Assembly (NCBI GenBank): GCA_014323925.1
Contig: JACONC010000001.1
Coordinates: 20,007 to 84,006, forward strand
Reading direction: 5' to 3'
Source: Chromatiales bacterium
GTDB taxonomy: Bacteria; Pseudomonadota; Gammaproteobacteria; Poriferisulfidales; Oxydemutatoraceae
DNA length: 64,000 nucleotides
Positions 26,262 to 34,389 of the stretch are shown one piece after another. A program made the translations under genes and the position numbers. The notes beneath the pieces are model-generated. The model did no database searches and had not been told where the DNA came from. It worked only from the letters and a program-made list of their open reading frames with translations. How positions within the stretch are numbered: position 1 is the first letter of the stretch; every line of letters begins with the position of its first letter.

Positions 26262-27109
26262 GATACTTCGGCAGGCTGATATGCATTGCACTTTTTTGCC
26301 ATTCTCGCTTTTATTTTTTTTTTATTGTCGTGTTCAGTAATCAACGAAACCTTCTCTGAACATCTATATGTGGGTTTTAATGTAGTATTCCAATTTTTAG
26401 GCGTGCCGATAGGTAGGTAAGCAGTAGGCTCCTGTCCTGGTATAGTTTTCCAAACCCAGGTACTGTCAATAACTGTTCGCCGGCTAAATATCACATTGCT
26501 GAGATTTGCTGAAGTAAGGCTTACCGCAAAAAGATTGGCATTGGAGAGGTTTGCATCAGTGAGGTTGGCGCCGGTGAGTCTGGTACCGAAAAGATTCGCG
26601 CCAAGCAATCTTGCTTTAGAGAGGTTTGCGCCTGACAAGTTTGCCTTATAAAGCTCCGCTCCAGTCAGGTTTGCGTTGGACAGGTCTACATTATGTAGAC
26701 GAGCGTCCGAGAGATTTGCATTTGAGAGATTTGCGCCCGACAGATCGGCTTCAGATAAGTTTATACCAGAGAGATCGGCACCGGCAAAATTTACATTTTT
26801 TAGGTCCAAGCCTTTTTTAATCTCTAATGCTTCAGGGGAAATATCCAACGCGCGCCAAAGTTCTTGTTCTCCAGCAAAATTAGAGTTAGCGAGCGATACT
26901 CTTTTACTGGCAAGATATCGCAATGCTTCTATTCTGTCTGTTATATCGGCGTTTTTGTCAAATAGTATCGTTTGATTCTTCGCTATAGTACTGTCCATAA
27001 ATATTATCTCTCCGCCTATAGTCACAATGAGTAACACCATCACTGTGAATAAAAAACTAGCACCTCCCAATATTTTATAACGCCGTCTTTTAAGATTAGG
27101 TTTCCACAT
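26258..27109 (-). CDS. Membrane-anchored pentapeptide-repeat protein
   Basis: The 283-residue product has one hydrophobic segment near the N terminus (about 15-35, ILGGASFLFTVMVLLIVTIG), a linker, and about twenty pentapeptide repeats of the A(D/N)LSx type (roughly residues 100-205), which fold as a right-handed quadrilateral beta helix. The C-terminal 70 residues are basic and not repetitive. The orientation would place the repeat domain in the periplasm if the N terminus is inside. Function of such proteins is mostly unknown. A good ribosome site (AAGGAG) precedes the ATG. Confidence 0.9.
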   Translation of the reverse strand: MWKPNLKRRRYKILGGASFLFTVMVLLIVTIGGEIIFMDSTIAKNQTILFDKNADITDRIEALRYLASKRVSLANSNFAGEQELWRALDISPEALEIKKGLDLKNVNFAGADLSGINLSEADLSGANLSNANLSDARLHNVDLSNANLTGAELYKANLSGANLSKARLLGANLFGTRLTGANLTDANLSNANLFAVSLTSANLSNVIFSRRTVIDSTWVWKTIPGQEPTAYLPIGTPKNWNTTLKPTYRCSEKVSLITEHDNKKKIKARMAKKCNAYQPAEVS

Positions 27110-27166
27110 GCTTTATCTCCTTAGTTGAATATTATACATAATACCACGCAGCGTGCCGACGCGTAT

Positions 27167-27868
27167 CTACGACGCGCTAGATAACTTCGTGATATCAGCG
27201 ATAGTTGTAGCTACCTTGCGTATTCTTATCGCAGATAATTTGCCTTGTCTCAGGCTGTTCTCGCACAGCGCAGTTCTAAAGCCTAAATAATCGGGTTTCA
27301 TCATCGTCAGTGGTTCAATGTCCTCATATTTTAATGACCCGGCGATGCCGCATAACAATTGGTTGCGTTGTGCAGTTTGCACGAATTCAATAAGTTCGTC
27401 GTTGCTTTTCATTGTCCGTAGCGAACCGTTTTTTTTATTTGCCGTATCAACCATTACGCCACTAAACCCGGCAGACTTTAATAAATAGCAAGGCCCTGAT
27501 AAATCGGCGAAATAATCGGCGAATAAAACACCGACTAGGCTGTTAGCAGTAGCGATAGCTTTCAACCCCGGCAAACATTTTAGTAACCAGTCTTCACCGA
27601 ATATCCCGATTTTAATATAATCAACACCAAGCTCAGCGGTCGCTTGGGTTTTTTGTGCAACTAGTTTTGCATCGGCTGGTAAATCGCCGATTGTTGCACT
27701 TGTTAGACAAGCATCTGCAGCTAATTTTACAATTTCAGCGATAGTGCGAGCATCCAGTGCACCCAAAGCACCTTGTGCAGGGTCTTTGATATCGAGTATT
27801 CCGATTGGAGCCTGCAATGCGGTGCGTGCTTCCTCAGTGGTTGAGATGCTAGCCAGTAATTGTGTCAT
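27167..27868 (-). CDS. mfnB: (5-formylfuran-3-yl)methyl phosphate synthase, MfnB type
   Basis: The 233-residue product matches the MfnB (DUF556) family, which condenses two glyceraldehyde-3-phosphate molecules to the furan precursor of methanofuran. Visible are GILDIKDPAQGALGALD, which carries the catalytic lysine in the archaeal enzyme, YIKIGIFG, and VMVDTANKKNGSL. The start is set at 27868 because the ATG overlaps the DUF447 stop by four bases (ATGA) and gives the usual family N terminus; a longer frame to 27925 lies within the DUF447 gene. In bacteria this gene occurs in methylotrophs and others with the tetrahydromethanopterin-linked C1 pathway. Confidence 0.93.
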   Translation of the reverse strand: MTQLLASISTTEEARTALQAPIGILDIKDPAQGALGALDARTIAEIVKLAADACLTSATIGDLPADAKLVAQKTQATAELGVDYIKIGIFGEDWLLKCLPGLKAIATANSLVGVLFADYFADLSGPCYLLKSAGFSGVMVDTANKKNGSLRTMKSNDELIEFVQTAQRNQLLCGIAGSLKYEDIEPLTMMKPDYLGFRTALCENSLRQGKLSAIRIRKVATTIADITKLSSAS

Positions 27869-28437
27869 GAGGTATCTGATTGTAGCTGAAGTTTTTGCTC
27901 TACACATTCCATCAGCCACGACCATGCCTCAAGTTCATTCGCGCCGGCGGTTTTATCAAGGGCAATTTTCAAATAATCTATCTCAGCGAGGATCTTTTCG
28001 GGTGGCAGACGATCTAGGCGACTAACGAGTATTGCCAACTCAATGACCGCGAATTGCGCGCGGTTAAAACCAACGAATGGTGCGTGTATGGCTTCGTGTA
28101 AAACCTCGGCGTATAGCTTAGGCCTGACTTCATCATCTTTGCTTTTGACAATTTTAACTTCCATATGACTCAGCGCCACCGCCAATCGCTTAGCTACCAT
28201 TTGTTCAACTGCGATTAAAGGCCAAGTCTTGCGACCGCTCAAGCAACCAGCAAAAACCCGCACATCGTCAATTCGATTAATCACTGCGTACGGCACACGC
28301 ATGAGATTGTCTAGAGTTTTAGAGGGTCTGAAAGGCGCTAATACAATATACGAATCCGCTTCCCATACGCCCATGGGTGCCAGATGCGTGCTACCGTTCT
28401 CGTTGCAAGTGGCGACAATAGTTTCAAGTATTTTCAT
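27865..28437 (-). CDS. DUF447 family protein of the methanofuran/H4MPT cluster
   Basis: The 190-residue product begins with ETIVATCNENGSTHLAPMG and contains ILAPFRPSKTL-like residues (YIVLAPFRPSKTLDNL), features I recall from DUF447, a family of predicted flavin-binding split-barrel proteins. It is found in methanogens and in bacteria with the tetrahydromethanopterin C1 pathway. Its biochemical function is not established. The gene overlaps both neighbours, MfnB by four bases and the pterin-binding-like protein by fourteen, so all three form one transcription unit. Confidence 0.88.
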   Translation of the reverse strand: MKILETIVATCNENGSTHLAPMGVWEADSYIVLAPFRPSKTLDNLMRVPYAVINRIDDVRVFAGCLSGRKTWPLIAVEQMVAKRLAVALSHMEVKIVKSKDDEVRPKLYAEVLHEAIHAPFVGFNRAQFAVIELAILVSRLDRLPPEKILAEIDYLKIALDKTAGANELEAWSWLMECVEQKLQLQSDTS

Positions 28438-29869
28438 TTATTTTATGCTTTTTTCGGTTTTTTATTTTTTCACGGCGCTCTTTTAGAGTCACACCGGCCT
28501 CCTTAAAAGCACTAAGATCTTGCTCTTTCGGTTCTACTGCACAACCCCAGAGCAACTCTTCATCCTGATCATAACGCTTTCCCAGTTGCCAGGCGATTTG
28601 TGCTCGTGCCAGTTCTACGCCTAAATAAAAAGCGTGTCCGCCGTTATCTGAGACATTAAGGTCGGTGTAAAAATCAAAAGGGTCGGTGGCAACTTTGTAA
28701 AGGTCGCGATTATACACATGTATGCCTTTTTCGCTGAGCTGTATTCTATAATTATCATCCTTGATTGATTCGGCAATCGCTTTAATTTCATCAGCACGGT
28801 AGGGGAAAGGGTGGCGTTCGTGCAGAGCCATCAAACCATTGGTTATGCCGGCAGGCGGAGAACTGCACAAGCGCGCTGCGTGCATAATGCGTCTAGCTAA
28901 ATCGACTTCTCGGATCACACAGCGGCAATGTTCGCTAACTTGAGTCGTTAACAGATAGCCGATGTTGAGCTCTGAGATAATGCCCAATAATAGAGTATTG
29001 ATGCCAGCGGTGTCGGCGTGCGTCAACTCGCTTAAATTACCAATGCCCATCATCATTTCTATGTGCGGATAGTCTTGCCGTAAGCGGTGATAACGCGCCA
29101 ACGAATCGATAAACCCATAATGTATAGGATCCAATATAGGATCGGCAATAAAAGCTCTATTTTTTTGCTCCAACTGTTCTATGCATTGATAGAGCGTTTC
29201 TATTTCCTGAGGTGTGTCTGGTATCACTATAGGCGTTGCTTCGCTTTCGTCGGCAATCCATAGCGTGTCTCGTTTTAAGCTCAGCAAATAATCCGCTCCG
29301 TAGTGCGACGCAGCTAATAACTGATCGTTATTATGCGTGTCCACGCTAACCTTAAAATTGTGTTCTTTGAGCAGGGCAATGGTGTCGGCGAGTTGCGGGA
29401 AAGGAGTGTCAGGCATAAAGCCTATATCTATCACATCAGCACCGTCGGTTCTATAGCGTAGCGCAATATCTAATGTTGCTTGTGGAGACAAGTTAACGGC
29501 TTCGACGATTTCACCGATAATAAGTACATCGCTATCGCTTAAATCGTATTGGTGTTTTTTACCAAAGAAGGCTGGTATGTCTTTGAGTTCCTCAGGGCCT
29601 CGCTCAAATGGCACTCCGAAATAGGAGGATAATTCGTCTAAATTGCCACGAAAACGTCCTGGTAAAATAATCCGGTTAAATTGTTCTATATCTTTCAGTC
29701 GTCGCTTGATAATATTTGTAGTCATCATAGAAGCGACACTGAGACCCAAGTTACGCACACTGTAAGTGAAAGCATCGCTTTGCATATCTTCCAATATTTG
29801 TACCAGGCCAGGATAAGCGAGTTTGCCAGTTAGAAATAAAATATGTTCGGTCTTTTCAATGGTTTTCAT
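28424..29869 (-). CDS. Dihydropteroate synthase-like protein (DUF6513), H4MPT cluster
   Basis: The 481-residue product has an N-terminal domain (about 1-125) followed by a TIM-barrel of the pterin-binding type (about 125-390). Visible are GEIVEAVNLSP, DGADVIDIGFMPDTP, VSVDTHNNDQLLAA and MMMGIGNLSELTHADTAG. The C-terminal part is a further 90 residues with a basic end. It belongs to the group of dihydropteroate synthase-related proteins found in methanogens and in methylotrophic bacteria near methanofuran and tetrahydromethanopterin genes. Its role in cofactor synthesis is inferred. It is not an ordinary FolP because of its length and operon partners. Confidence 0.9.
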   Translation of the reverse strand: MKTIEKTEHILFLTGKLAYPGLVQILEDMQSDAFTYSVRNLGLSVASMMTTNIIKRRLKDIEQFNRIILPGRFRGNLDELSSYFGVPFERGPEELKDIPAFFGKKHQYDLSDSDVLIIGEIVEAVNLSPQATLDIALRYRTDGADVIDIGFMPDTPFPQLADTIALLKEHNFKVSVDTHNNDQLLAASHYGADYLLSLKRDTLWIADESEATPIVIPDTPQEIETLYQCIEQLEQKNRAFIADPILDPIHYGFIDSLARYHRLRQDYPHIEMMMGIGNLSELTHADTAGINTLLLGIISELNIGYLLTTQVSEHCRCVIREVDLARRIMHAARLCSSPPAGITNGLMALHERHPFPYRADEIKAIAESIKDDNYRIQLSEKGIHVYNRDLYKVATDPFDFYTDLNVSDNGGHAFYLGVELARAQIAWQLGKRYDQDEELLWGCAVEPKEQDLSAFKEAGVTLKERREKIKNRKKHKINENT

Positions 29870-30000
29870 GACATAATATCAGTGAGTATAAATTTCACAT
29901 TGATTTTTATGGATTAGTTGTATAATAATACAGTGCAGGTTGGTAAATCAATAATTTACACTAGCAAGCCTGTATCAGTAAAATAATTCATAGAAATTTT

Positions 30001-30936
30001 ATGATGAACGCCTACGTTCCTTCTAATTATAAAATACCAGTTCCCTCAAAAGCCTATTTTGAGAAGGTGCATACGGTAGTATCGGTGTCCACACTTCCTC
30101 GTTCAGGTTCAACTTTGCTAGGTTATTTGCTGACCGCACATCGTAATATGGTCGTGGCTAATGAGCCGGCGGTGAAGCAGGAAAATTTATACGATGCTCT
30201 TCCTCTCAAAGCGTTGGCGAATTATATTTTATATATTGACAAGATGAGATTAGCGGACGCAGTAGAATCTAGATTGGGTGTTGAATCGAGAAGTGTTTCG
30301 CTAGCGGATAATCCGACAGCTAGAGCTTTTAACAAAAGAGACCGTTATATATTTGTTCCTAATCAGTGGCAAGGTTGTTGTGATTCACTTGAGGTAATAG
30401 GAATTAAGAATTCTTTCGGGATGGCGAATAGCTTGTTGAAACAAGATGTTTTGAGAAAATTTGAGTATAAAGTCCTTAAAAATGGACACTTTTTTGAAAA
30501 AAAGTGCAAATTCAAATTTATTATTACGATGCGTAATCCGTACGATCTGATTTCCACAGACCTCGTTTATAGAATGAAAAATCCAAACCGTCCGCCGCTT
30601 CCCAGAGGTGAAATACCCGCTATAAACAAAGCAATAAAGGCATTCATTGAGCGATACGAAAGTATTAACAGGATTTTTGAATTGATGGCATCGAACCTTA
30701 TATTGGTAAGTAGACACGAAGATATGGTTTCTAATCCTACTAAGCAATTAACTAATATATGTAAGTTTTTAAAGGTGTCCGCTCCCTCCGATTATCTTAA
30801 TGATTGTGCTTCTGTGGTTCGTGAAAAAGCTAACAAAAGTCGCTATGAACTGAACTGGGAACAAGAGCAAAAAGAACGGGTTGCGCAGGTAATAGAGAAA
30901 TATCATTTTCTCTCCGGCTACAGCTGGGATTCATAA
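30001..30936 (+). CDS. Sulfotransferase family protein
   Basis: The 311-residue product has the PAPS-binding loop TLPRSGSTLLGYLL (5'-phosphosulfate loop, residues 31-44) and a second region FIITMRNPYDLIS typical of the 3'-phosphate motif. It transfers sulfate from PAPS to a carbohydrate, lipid or peptide acceptor; the substrate cannot be told. No PAPS synthesis genes are adjacent. An ATG at 30004 is an alternative start. The 131-base divergent region toward the pterin-protein gene holds a TATAAT at 29921-29926. Confidence 0.8.
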   Translation: MMNAYVPSNYKIPVPSKAYFEKVHTVVSVSTLPRSGSTLLGYLLTAHRNMVVANEPAVKQENLYDALPLKALANYILYIDKMRLADAVESRLGVESRSVSLADNPTARAFNKRDRYIFVPNQWQGCCDSLEVIGIKNSFGMANSLLKQDVLRKFEYKVLKNGHFFEKKCKFKFIITMRNPYDLISTDLVYRMKNPNRPPLPRGEIPAINKAIKAFIERYESINRIFELMASNLILVSRHEDMVSNPTKQLTNICKFLKVSAPSDYLNDCASVVREKANKSRYELNWEQEQKERVAQVIEKYHFLSGYSWDS

Positions 30937-31059
30937 AGTATATATAAAAAGTTATGTTTGGGCTTATCAATCATTAGGATTATAAGATACTCGTGTCTGG
31001 AAAAAATATCTAGAGAGAATATATAAGCGCAGAATTGTCAACCCAAAGCCACAATATTG

Positions 31060-31300
31060 CAGCTGCTGAAAAAGTCTCGAGCATAAAGTGATAGTAAACA
31101 GCTAATAAGAAGATGAGGTTTTTTATGCAAGGAAGTCATAAGTGTCAACTTGAACTATTTACCCAAATCAGCGATGAGGCGATTATTCCTATCAATCATT
31201 TACTATGATGTGTTGCTAAGGTCTTGAGTTTGACCTTTTTAGAAAACTAACTGAAACGAGAGAGTAACAGATCTATTGAAGCTGATGTTTCAACAGCCCC
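31060..31300 (+). mobile_element. Decayed insertion sequence (possibly IS1182-like), internally deleted
   Basis: Imperfect inverted ends are visible: GCAGCTGCTGAAAAAGTC from 31060 and, in reverse complement, GGGGCTGTTGAAACATC at 31284-31300. Inside, an ATG at 31125 opens a 27-residue peptide (MQGSHKCQLELFTQISDEAI..., stop 31206-31208) that looks like the N terminus of an IS1182-type transposase. About 90 bases remain after it. A full element would be 1.5-2 kb, so most of the transposase is deleted. The family name is tentative. Confidence 0.5.
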
Positions 31301-31358
31301 ATACCCTATTGTGGAGTGCCAGAGTCAGGTGATGTATAGGTCTATCTGGCAGGGTATC

Positions 31359-31367
31359 TGATATAAT
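31359..31367 (+). promoter_or_regulatory. Extended -10 promoter upstream of uvrB
   Basis: TGATATAAT at 31359-31367 is a perfect -10 hexamer with TGn extension, 58 bases before the uvrB ATG at 31426. No LexA-type CTGT-N8-ACAG box is visible near it. Confidence 0.5.
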
Positions 31368-31425
31368 GCAAAGTAAATATTGATAACGATAGTTTCATGT
31401 TTACAAGTGATTGCCGAAAAACGAT

Positions 31426-33444
31426 ATGGCTAAAAAGGTATTCAAGCTAAAAAGTAGCTATACCCCATCAGGCGACCAGCCACAAGCTATAAAAGAATTA
31501 ATCCGAGGTCTTAGCGATGGTTTGTCTCATCTAACACTGTTAGGTGTAACTGGTTCAGGAAAAACCTTCACTATTGCCAATGTTATAGAGCGGTTACAAC
31601 GGCCGACAATTGTATTGGCTCCTAACAAAACTTTAGCGGCACAGCTCTACGGCGAGTTAAAAGATTTTTTTCCCGCCGCCGCAGTTGAATATTTTGTTTC
31701 CTACTATGATTATTATCAGCCTGAGGCATATGTGCCGAGTAGTGACACCTATATAGAGAAAGACGCCTCAGTAAACGACCATATAGAGCAGATGCGGCTG
31801 TCGGCAACCAAAGCTTTATTTGAACGCCCTGACACCATCATTGTCGGCACGGTATCGGCTATATATGGCTTGGGCGACCCTAAAAAGTATCTGCATATGG
31901 TGATACATTTAGATCGCGGTGATACAACCACCCAGCGTAAAATACTAAAACGACTGACTGAACTGCAATATACGCGCAACGATATTGAACTCAGACGCGG
32001 GTGTTTTAGGGTGCGCGGCGATGTTATCGATGTACATCCGGCGGAATCAGAGCGGGAAGCGGTACGCATAGAATTATTTGACGACGAGATAGAACAGCTC
32101 AGCTATTTTGATCCTCTCACTGGTGAAATTTTAGGTCAGGTGCCGCGTTTGACGATTTATCCTAAGTCGCATTATGTGACGCCCAGACAAACGATACTTG
32201 ATGCGATAGAAAAAATCAAAGAAGAACTACGCACCCAACTCAATCTATTGACGCGTGCGAACAAACTCGTTGAAGCGCAACGATTGGAACAGCGTACGAC
32301 TTATGATCTGGAGATGATGCACGAACTTGGTTATTGTTCAGGTATAGAAAACTACTCGCGCTATCTCAGTGGACGCAGTGCTGGACAACCACCGCCTTGT
32401 TTGCTTGATTATTTACCAGAAAACGCCCTGATGGTAATGGACGAGAGCCATGTTTCAATACCTCAATTTATGGGGATGTACAGGGGAGATCACTCGCGCA
32501 AAAAGAATCTGGTGGAATATGGTTTTAGGCTACCTTCGGCGCTGGATAACAGACCACTGAAATTTGAAGAATTTGAAGCCCTAGCCCCGCAGATGATACT
32601 GGTATCGGCAACGCCGGCAAAATACGAGAGACAGAACAGTGGAGTTGTTGTTGAGCAAGTTGTGCGTCCGACCGGGTTGGTTGACCCCGAAACTGATGTG
32701 CGACCGGTTGCCTCACAGGTAGACGATATATTGTCTGAAATTAATAAGCGGGTAGCGCGCGATGAACGCGTACTAATAACTACACTCACTAAACGTATGG
32801 CTGAAGACCTCAGCGATTATCTCGGCGAACACGATGTGCAGGTGCGCTATCTACATTCGGATATAGATACTGTAGAGCGCGTAGAGATTATTCGCGACTT
32901 GCGACTGGGTGTATTCGATGTACTGGTCGGCATCAATTTGTTGCGCGAAGGTTTAGACATTCCTGAGGTTTCCTTAGTCGCTATCTTGGATGCCGATAAA
33001 GAAGGCTATCTACGCTCCGAGACCTCTTTGGTACAGACCATAGGTCGCGCAGCCCGTCATATCAACGGCACTGCAATACTTTATGCTGATAAAATCACCC
33101 GTTCTATGCAAGCCGCCCTGGACGAAACTCACCGGCGCCGGGATAAACAACGCACCTTCAACAAACAACACGGTATCTCCCCGCAAGGTATACGAAAGAA
33201 AGTGAGCGATGTGATGGAAGGGGCACACTTGAAGCAAGCGAGCAACAAGAAGCGACGACGGGTTGCCGAAGTTAAAATTGCTGACTACGCTACACTGACT
33301 CCGGATCAAGCTATCAAGAGAATTAAAAAGCTCGAGGAACAAATGTACGCCTGCTCGCGAAACTTAGAATTTGAAGATGCTGCCCGCTTACGCAATCAAG
33401 TAGAGTTGATTAAATCACAAACATTTGGCAGTGTAGGTCAATAA
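31426..33444 (+). CDS. uvrB: UvrABC system protein B
   Basis: The 672-residue product is the damage-verification helicase of nucleotide excision repair. It shows Walker [15 protein letters not shown], the beta-hairpin region [21 protein letters not shown], the DESHVSIPQ box, helicase motif [26 protein letters not shown] and the C-terminal UVR motif ([21 protein letters not shown]) that binds UvrC. I chose the ATG at 31426 ([19 protein letters not shown]), which matches the family start; an in-frame TTG at 31411 adds five residues. uvrA and uvrC are not in the window. Confidence 0.98.
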   Translation: MAKKVFKLKSSYTPSGDQPQAIKELIRGLSDGLSHLTLLGVTGSGKTFTIANVIERLQRPTIVLAPNKTLAAQLYGELKDFFPAAAVEYFVSYYDYYQPEAYVPSSDTYIEKDASVNDHIEQMRLSATKALFERPDTIIVGTVSAIYGLGDPKKYLHMVIHLDRGDTTTQRKILKRLTELQYTRNDIELRRGCFRVRGDVIDVHPAESEREAVRIELFDDEIEQLSYFDPLTGEILGQVPRLTIYPKSHYVTPRQTILDAIEKIKEELRTQLNLLTRANKLVEAQRLEQRTTYDLEMMHELGYCSGIENYSRYLSGRSAGQPPPCLLDYLPENALMVMDESHVSIPQFMGMYRGDHSRKKNLVEYGFRLPSALDNRPLKFEEFEALAPQMILVSATPAKYERQNSGVVVEQVVRPTGLVDPETDVRPVASQVDDILSEINKRVARDERVLITTLTKRMAEDLSDYLGEHDVQVRYLHSDIDTVERVEIIRDLRLGVFDVLVGINLLREGLDIPEVSLVAILDADKEGYLRSETSLVQTIGRAARHINGTAILYADKITRSMQAALDETHRRRDKQRTFNKQHGISPQGIRKKVSDVMEGAHLKQASNKKRRRVAEVKIADYATLTPDQAIKRIKKLEEQMYACSRNLEFEDAARLRNQVELIKSQTFGSVGQ

Positions 33445-33594
33445 TATGCGATTGTTGCTAACTATATCAAACTCATTTACTTTGCTTTGTTGCTTATTAT
33501 TTATGCATTCATAAATATTCTTCTACTTGAATACTGTATGGCGAGATTGTATTGCTTTATAAGGGACTTGAATTAGCCGTATACCACCCATCAA

Positions 33595-33612
33595 GAACAG
33601 CGACCGCTGTTC
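33595..33612. repeat. Perfect 18-base palindrome downstream of uvrB
   Basis: GAACAGCGACCGCTGTTC has eight-base perfect arms with a two-base centre. As RNA the loop would be too tight without opening inner pairs, and no T run follows, so a protein-binding site is as plausible as a terminator. Confidence 0.45.
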
Positions 33613-33810
33613 ACCGCATCAAGGCACTCAAGCTATCAATGTAGTCGGTGGATAAGCTACTCATCGATTAAGGCAAAGGACACTGGCCGGCTGTCCATTC
33701 TTGGCAAGGCTGGAACCCCGATTATTTGAGTTCTACTTAGGCAAAATAACCAAGTATTATGAGACTTTTAGCATTGTACATAGGACATTTTTACTGCGGA
33801 TATCTGTACC

Positions 33811-33869
33811 TTGACCTAGTCAGTGTGGTAAAAAGTAGATTTATGTGGTAAAAAGTAGATTTTTGTGGT
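33811..33869 (+). promoter_or_regulatory. mraZ promoter region with a ten-base-periodic MraZ-type box array
   Basis: Five boxes start exactly ten bases apart: GTGGT at 33825, GTAGA at 33835, GTGGT at 33845, GTAGA at 33855 and GTGGT at 33865. MraZ autoregulates the dcw cluster by binding direct repeats (TGGGN or GTGGG boxes) with ten-base spacing upstream of its own gene, so this is the probable operator. A TTGACC at 33811-33816 is a -35 candidate; the matching -10 would fall inside the boxes. A purine-rich ribosome site (GAGGAGAGGGG) lies before the mraZ ATG. Confidence 0.65.
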
Positions 33870-33917
33870 ATTTTTACTTCTCAATTAGTTTTCATAGAGG
33901 AGAGGGGATTATATTCC

Positions 33918-34382
33918 ATGCCTATAACAAGAAGTATTAGAGGGGTCAACAATGTTACGGTAGACCTTAAGGGGCGCATGGGAATTCCTTCTAAGTATCG
34001 CCAATGTCTACAAGAACTATGTGACAGCAAATTGACTATAACCGCCAATATAGGCAATAGATCTATATTGATTTACCCAAGGCGTTATTGGGAACCAGTT
34101 GAGGAACAACTACAAAAATTATCATCCACCCAAACCAAGGGTTATATGCAGCGCATGATGCTCAGCCATGCCACCGACTGTGAACCAGATAATAACGGCC
34201 GTATTTTGTTACCGTCAGCTTTGCGTAAAGACATGAAAATTAAAAACAAATGTGTGTTGCTGGGCTTGGGTAATAGGTTTGAACTGTGGGAACAAAAGAT
34301 ATGGGATGATTATAGAGAACGAAAAATGAAAGAGATAGATGAGCGCGGGGCAGATTCGGTACTTGAAGATTTTCATTTGTGA
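33918..34382 (+). CDS. mraZ: Transcriptional regulator MraZ
   Basis: The 154-residue product has two SpoVT/AbrB-like MraZ domains, each with the conserved core: VDLKGRMGIPSKYR (residues 15-28) and DNNGRILLPSALR (about 90-102). MraZ forms ring-shaped oligomers that bind the direct repeats upstream of the dcw operon and repress it. It is the first gene of the cluster here, eight bases before the rsmH start, as in most bacteria. Confidence 0.96.
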   Translation: MPITRSIRGVNNVTVDLKGRMGIPSKYRQCLQELCDSKLTITANIGNRSILIYPRRYWEPVEEQLQKLSSTQTKGYMQRMMLSHATDCEPDNNGRILLPSALRKDMKIKNKCVLLGLGNRFELWEQKIWDDYRERKMKEIDERGADSVLEDFHL

Positions 34383-34389
34383 TAGCGAG

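Larger units (their letters stand above)
30937..31410. other. 474-base non-coding stretch with IS remnant and uvrB promoter
   Basis: After the sulfotransferase gene an AT-rich stretch (30937-31059) shows nothing recognisable. 31060-31300 is an internally deleted insertion-sequence remnant, and 31359-31367 is a promoter-like -10 element for uvrB. Confidence 0.6.
33445..33917. other. 473-base non-coding stretch between uvrB and mraZ
   Basis: The stretch holds a perfect 18-base palindrome (33595-33612), an imperfect palindrome GGACACTGGCCGGCTGTCC around 33677-33695, and the mraZ promoter/operator region (33811-33869). Frames through the middle are closed by stops, and no gene was recognised. 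The GC-richer middle (33590-33720) may be a relic of a mobile element. Confidence 0.5.

Noticed and set aside
26430..26820. CRISPR-like or tandem DNA repeat
   Set aside because: The periodicity is 15 bases and degenerate, explained by the pentapeptide repeats of the encoded protein.
28424..29869. Ordinary dihydropteroate synthase (FolP)
   Set aside because: It is too long, has an extra N-terminal domain and lies with MfnB and DUF447; it fits the dihydropteroate synthase-related group.
33595..33612. LexA box
   Set aside because: The gammaproteobacterial LexA box is CTGT-N8-ACAG; this palindrome has a different order and lies downstream of uvrB.
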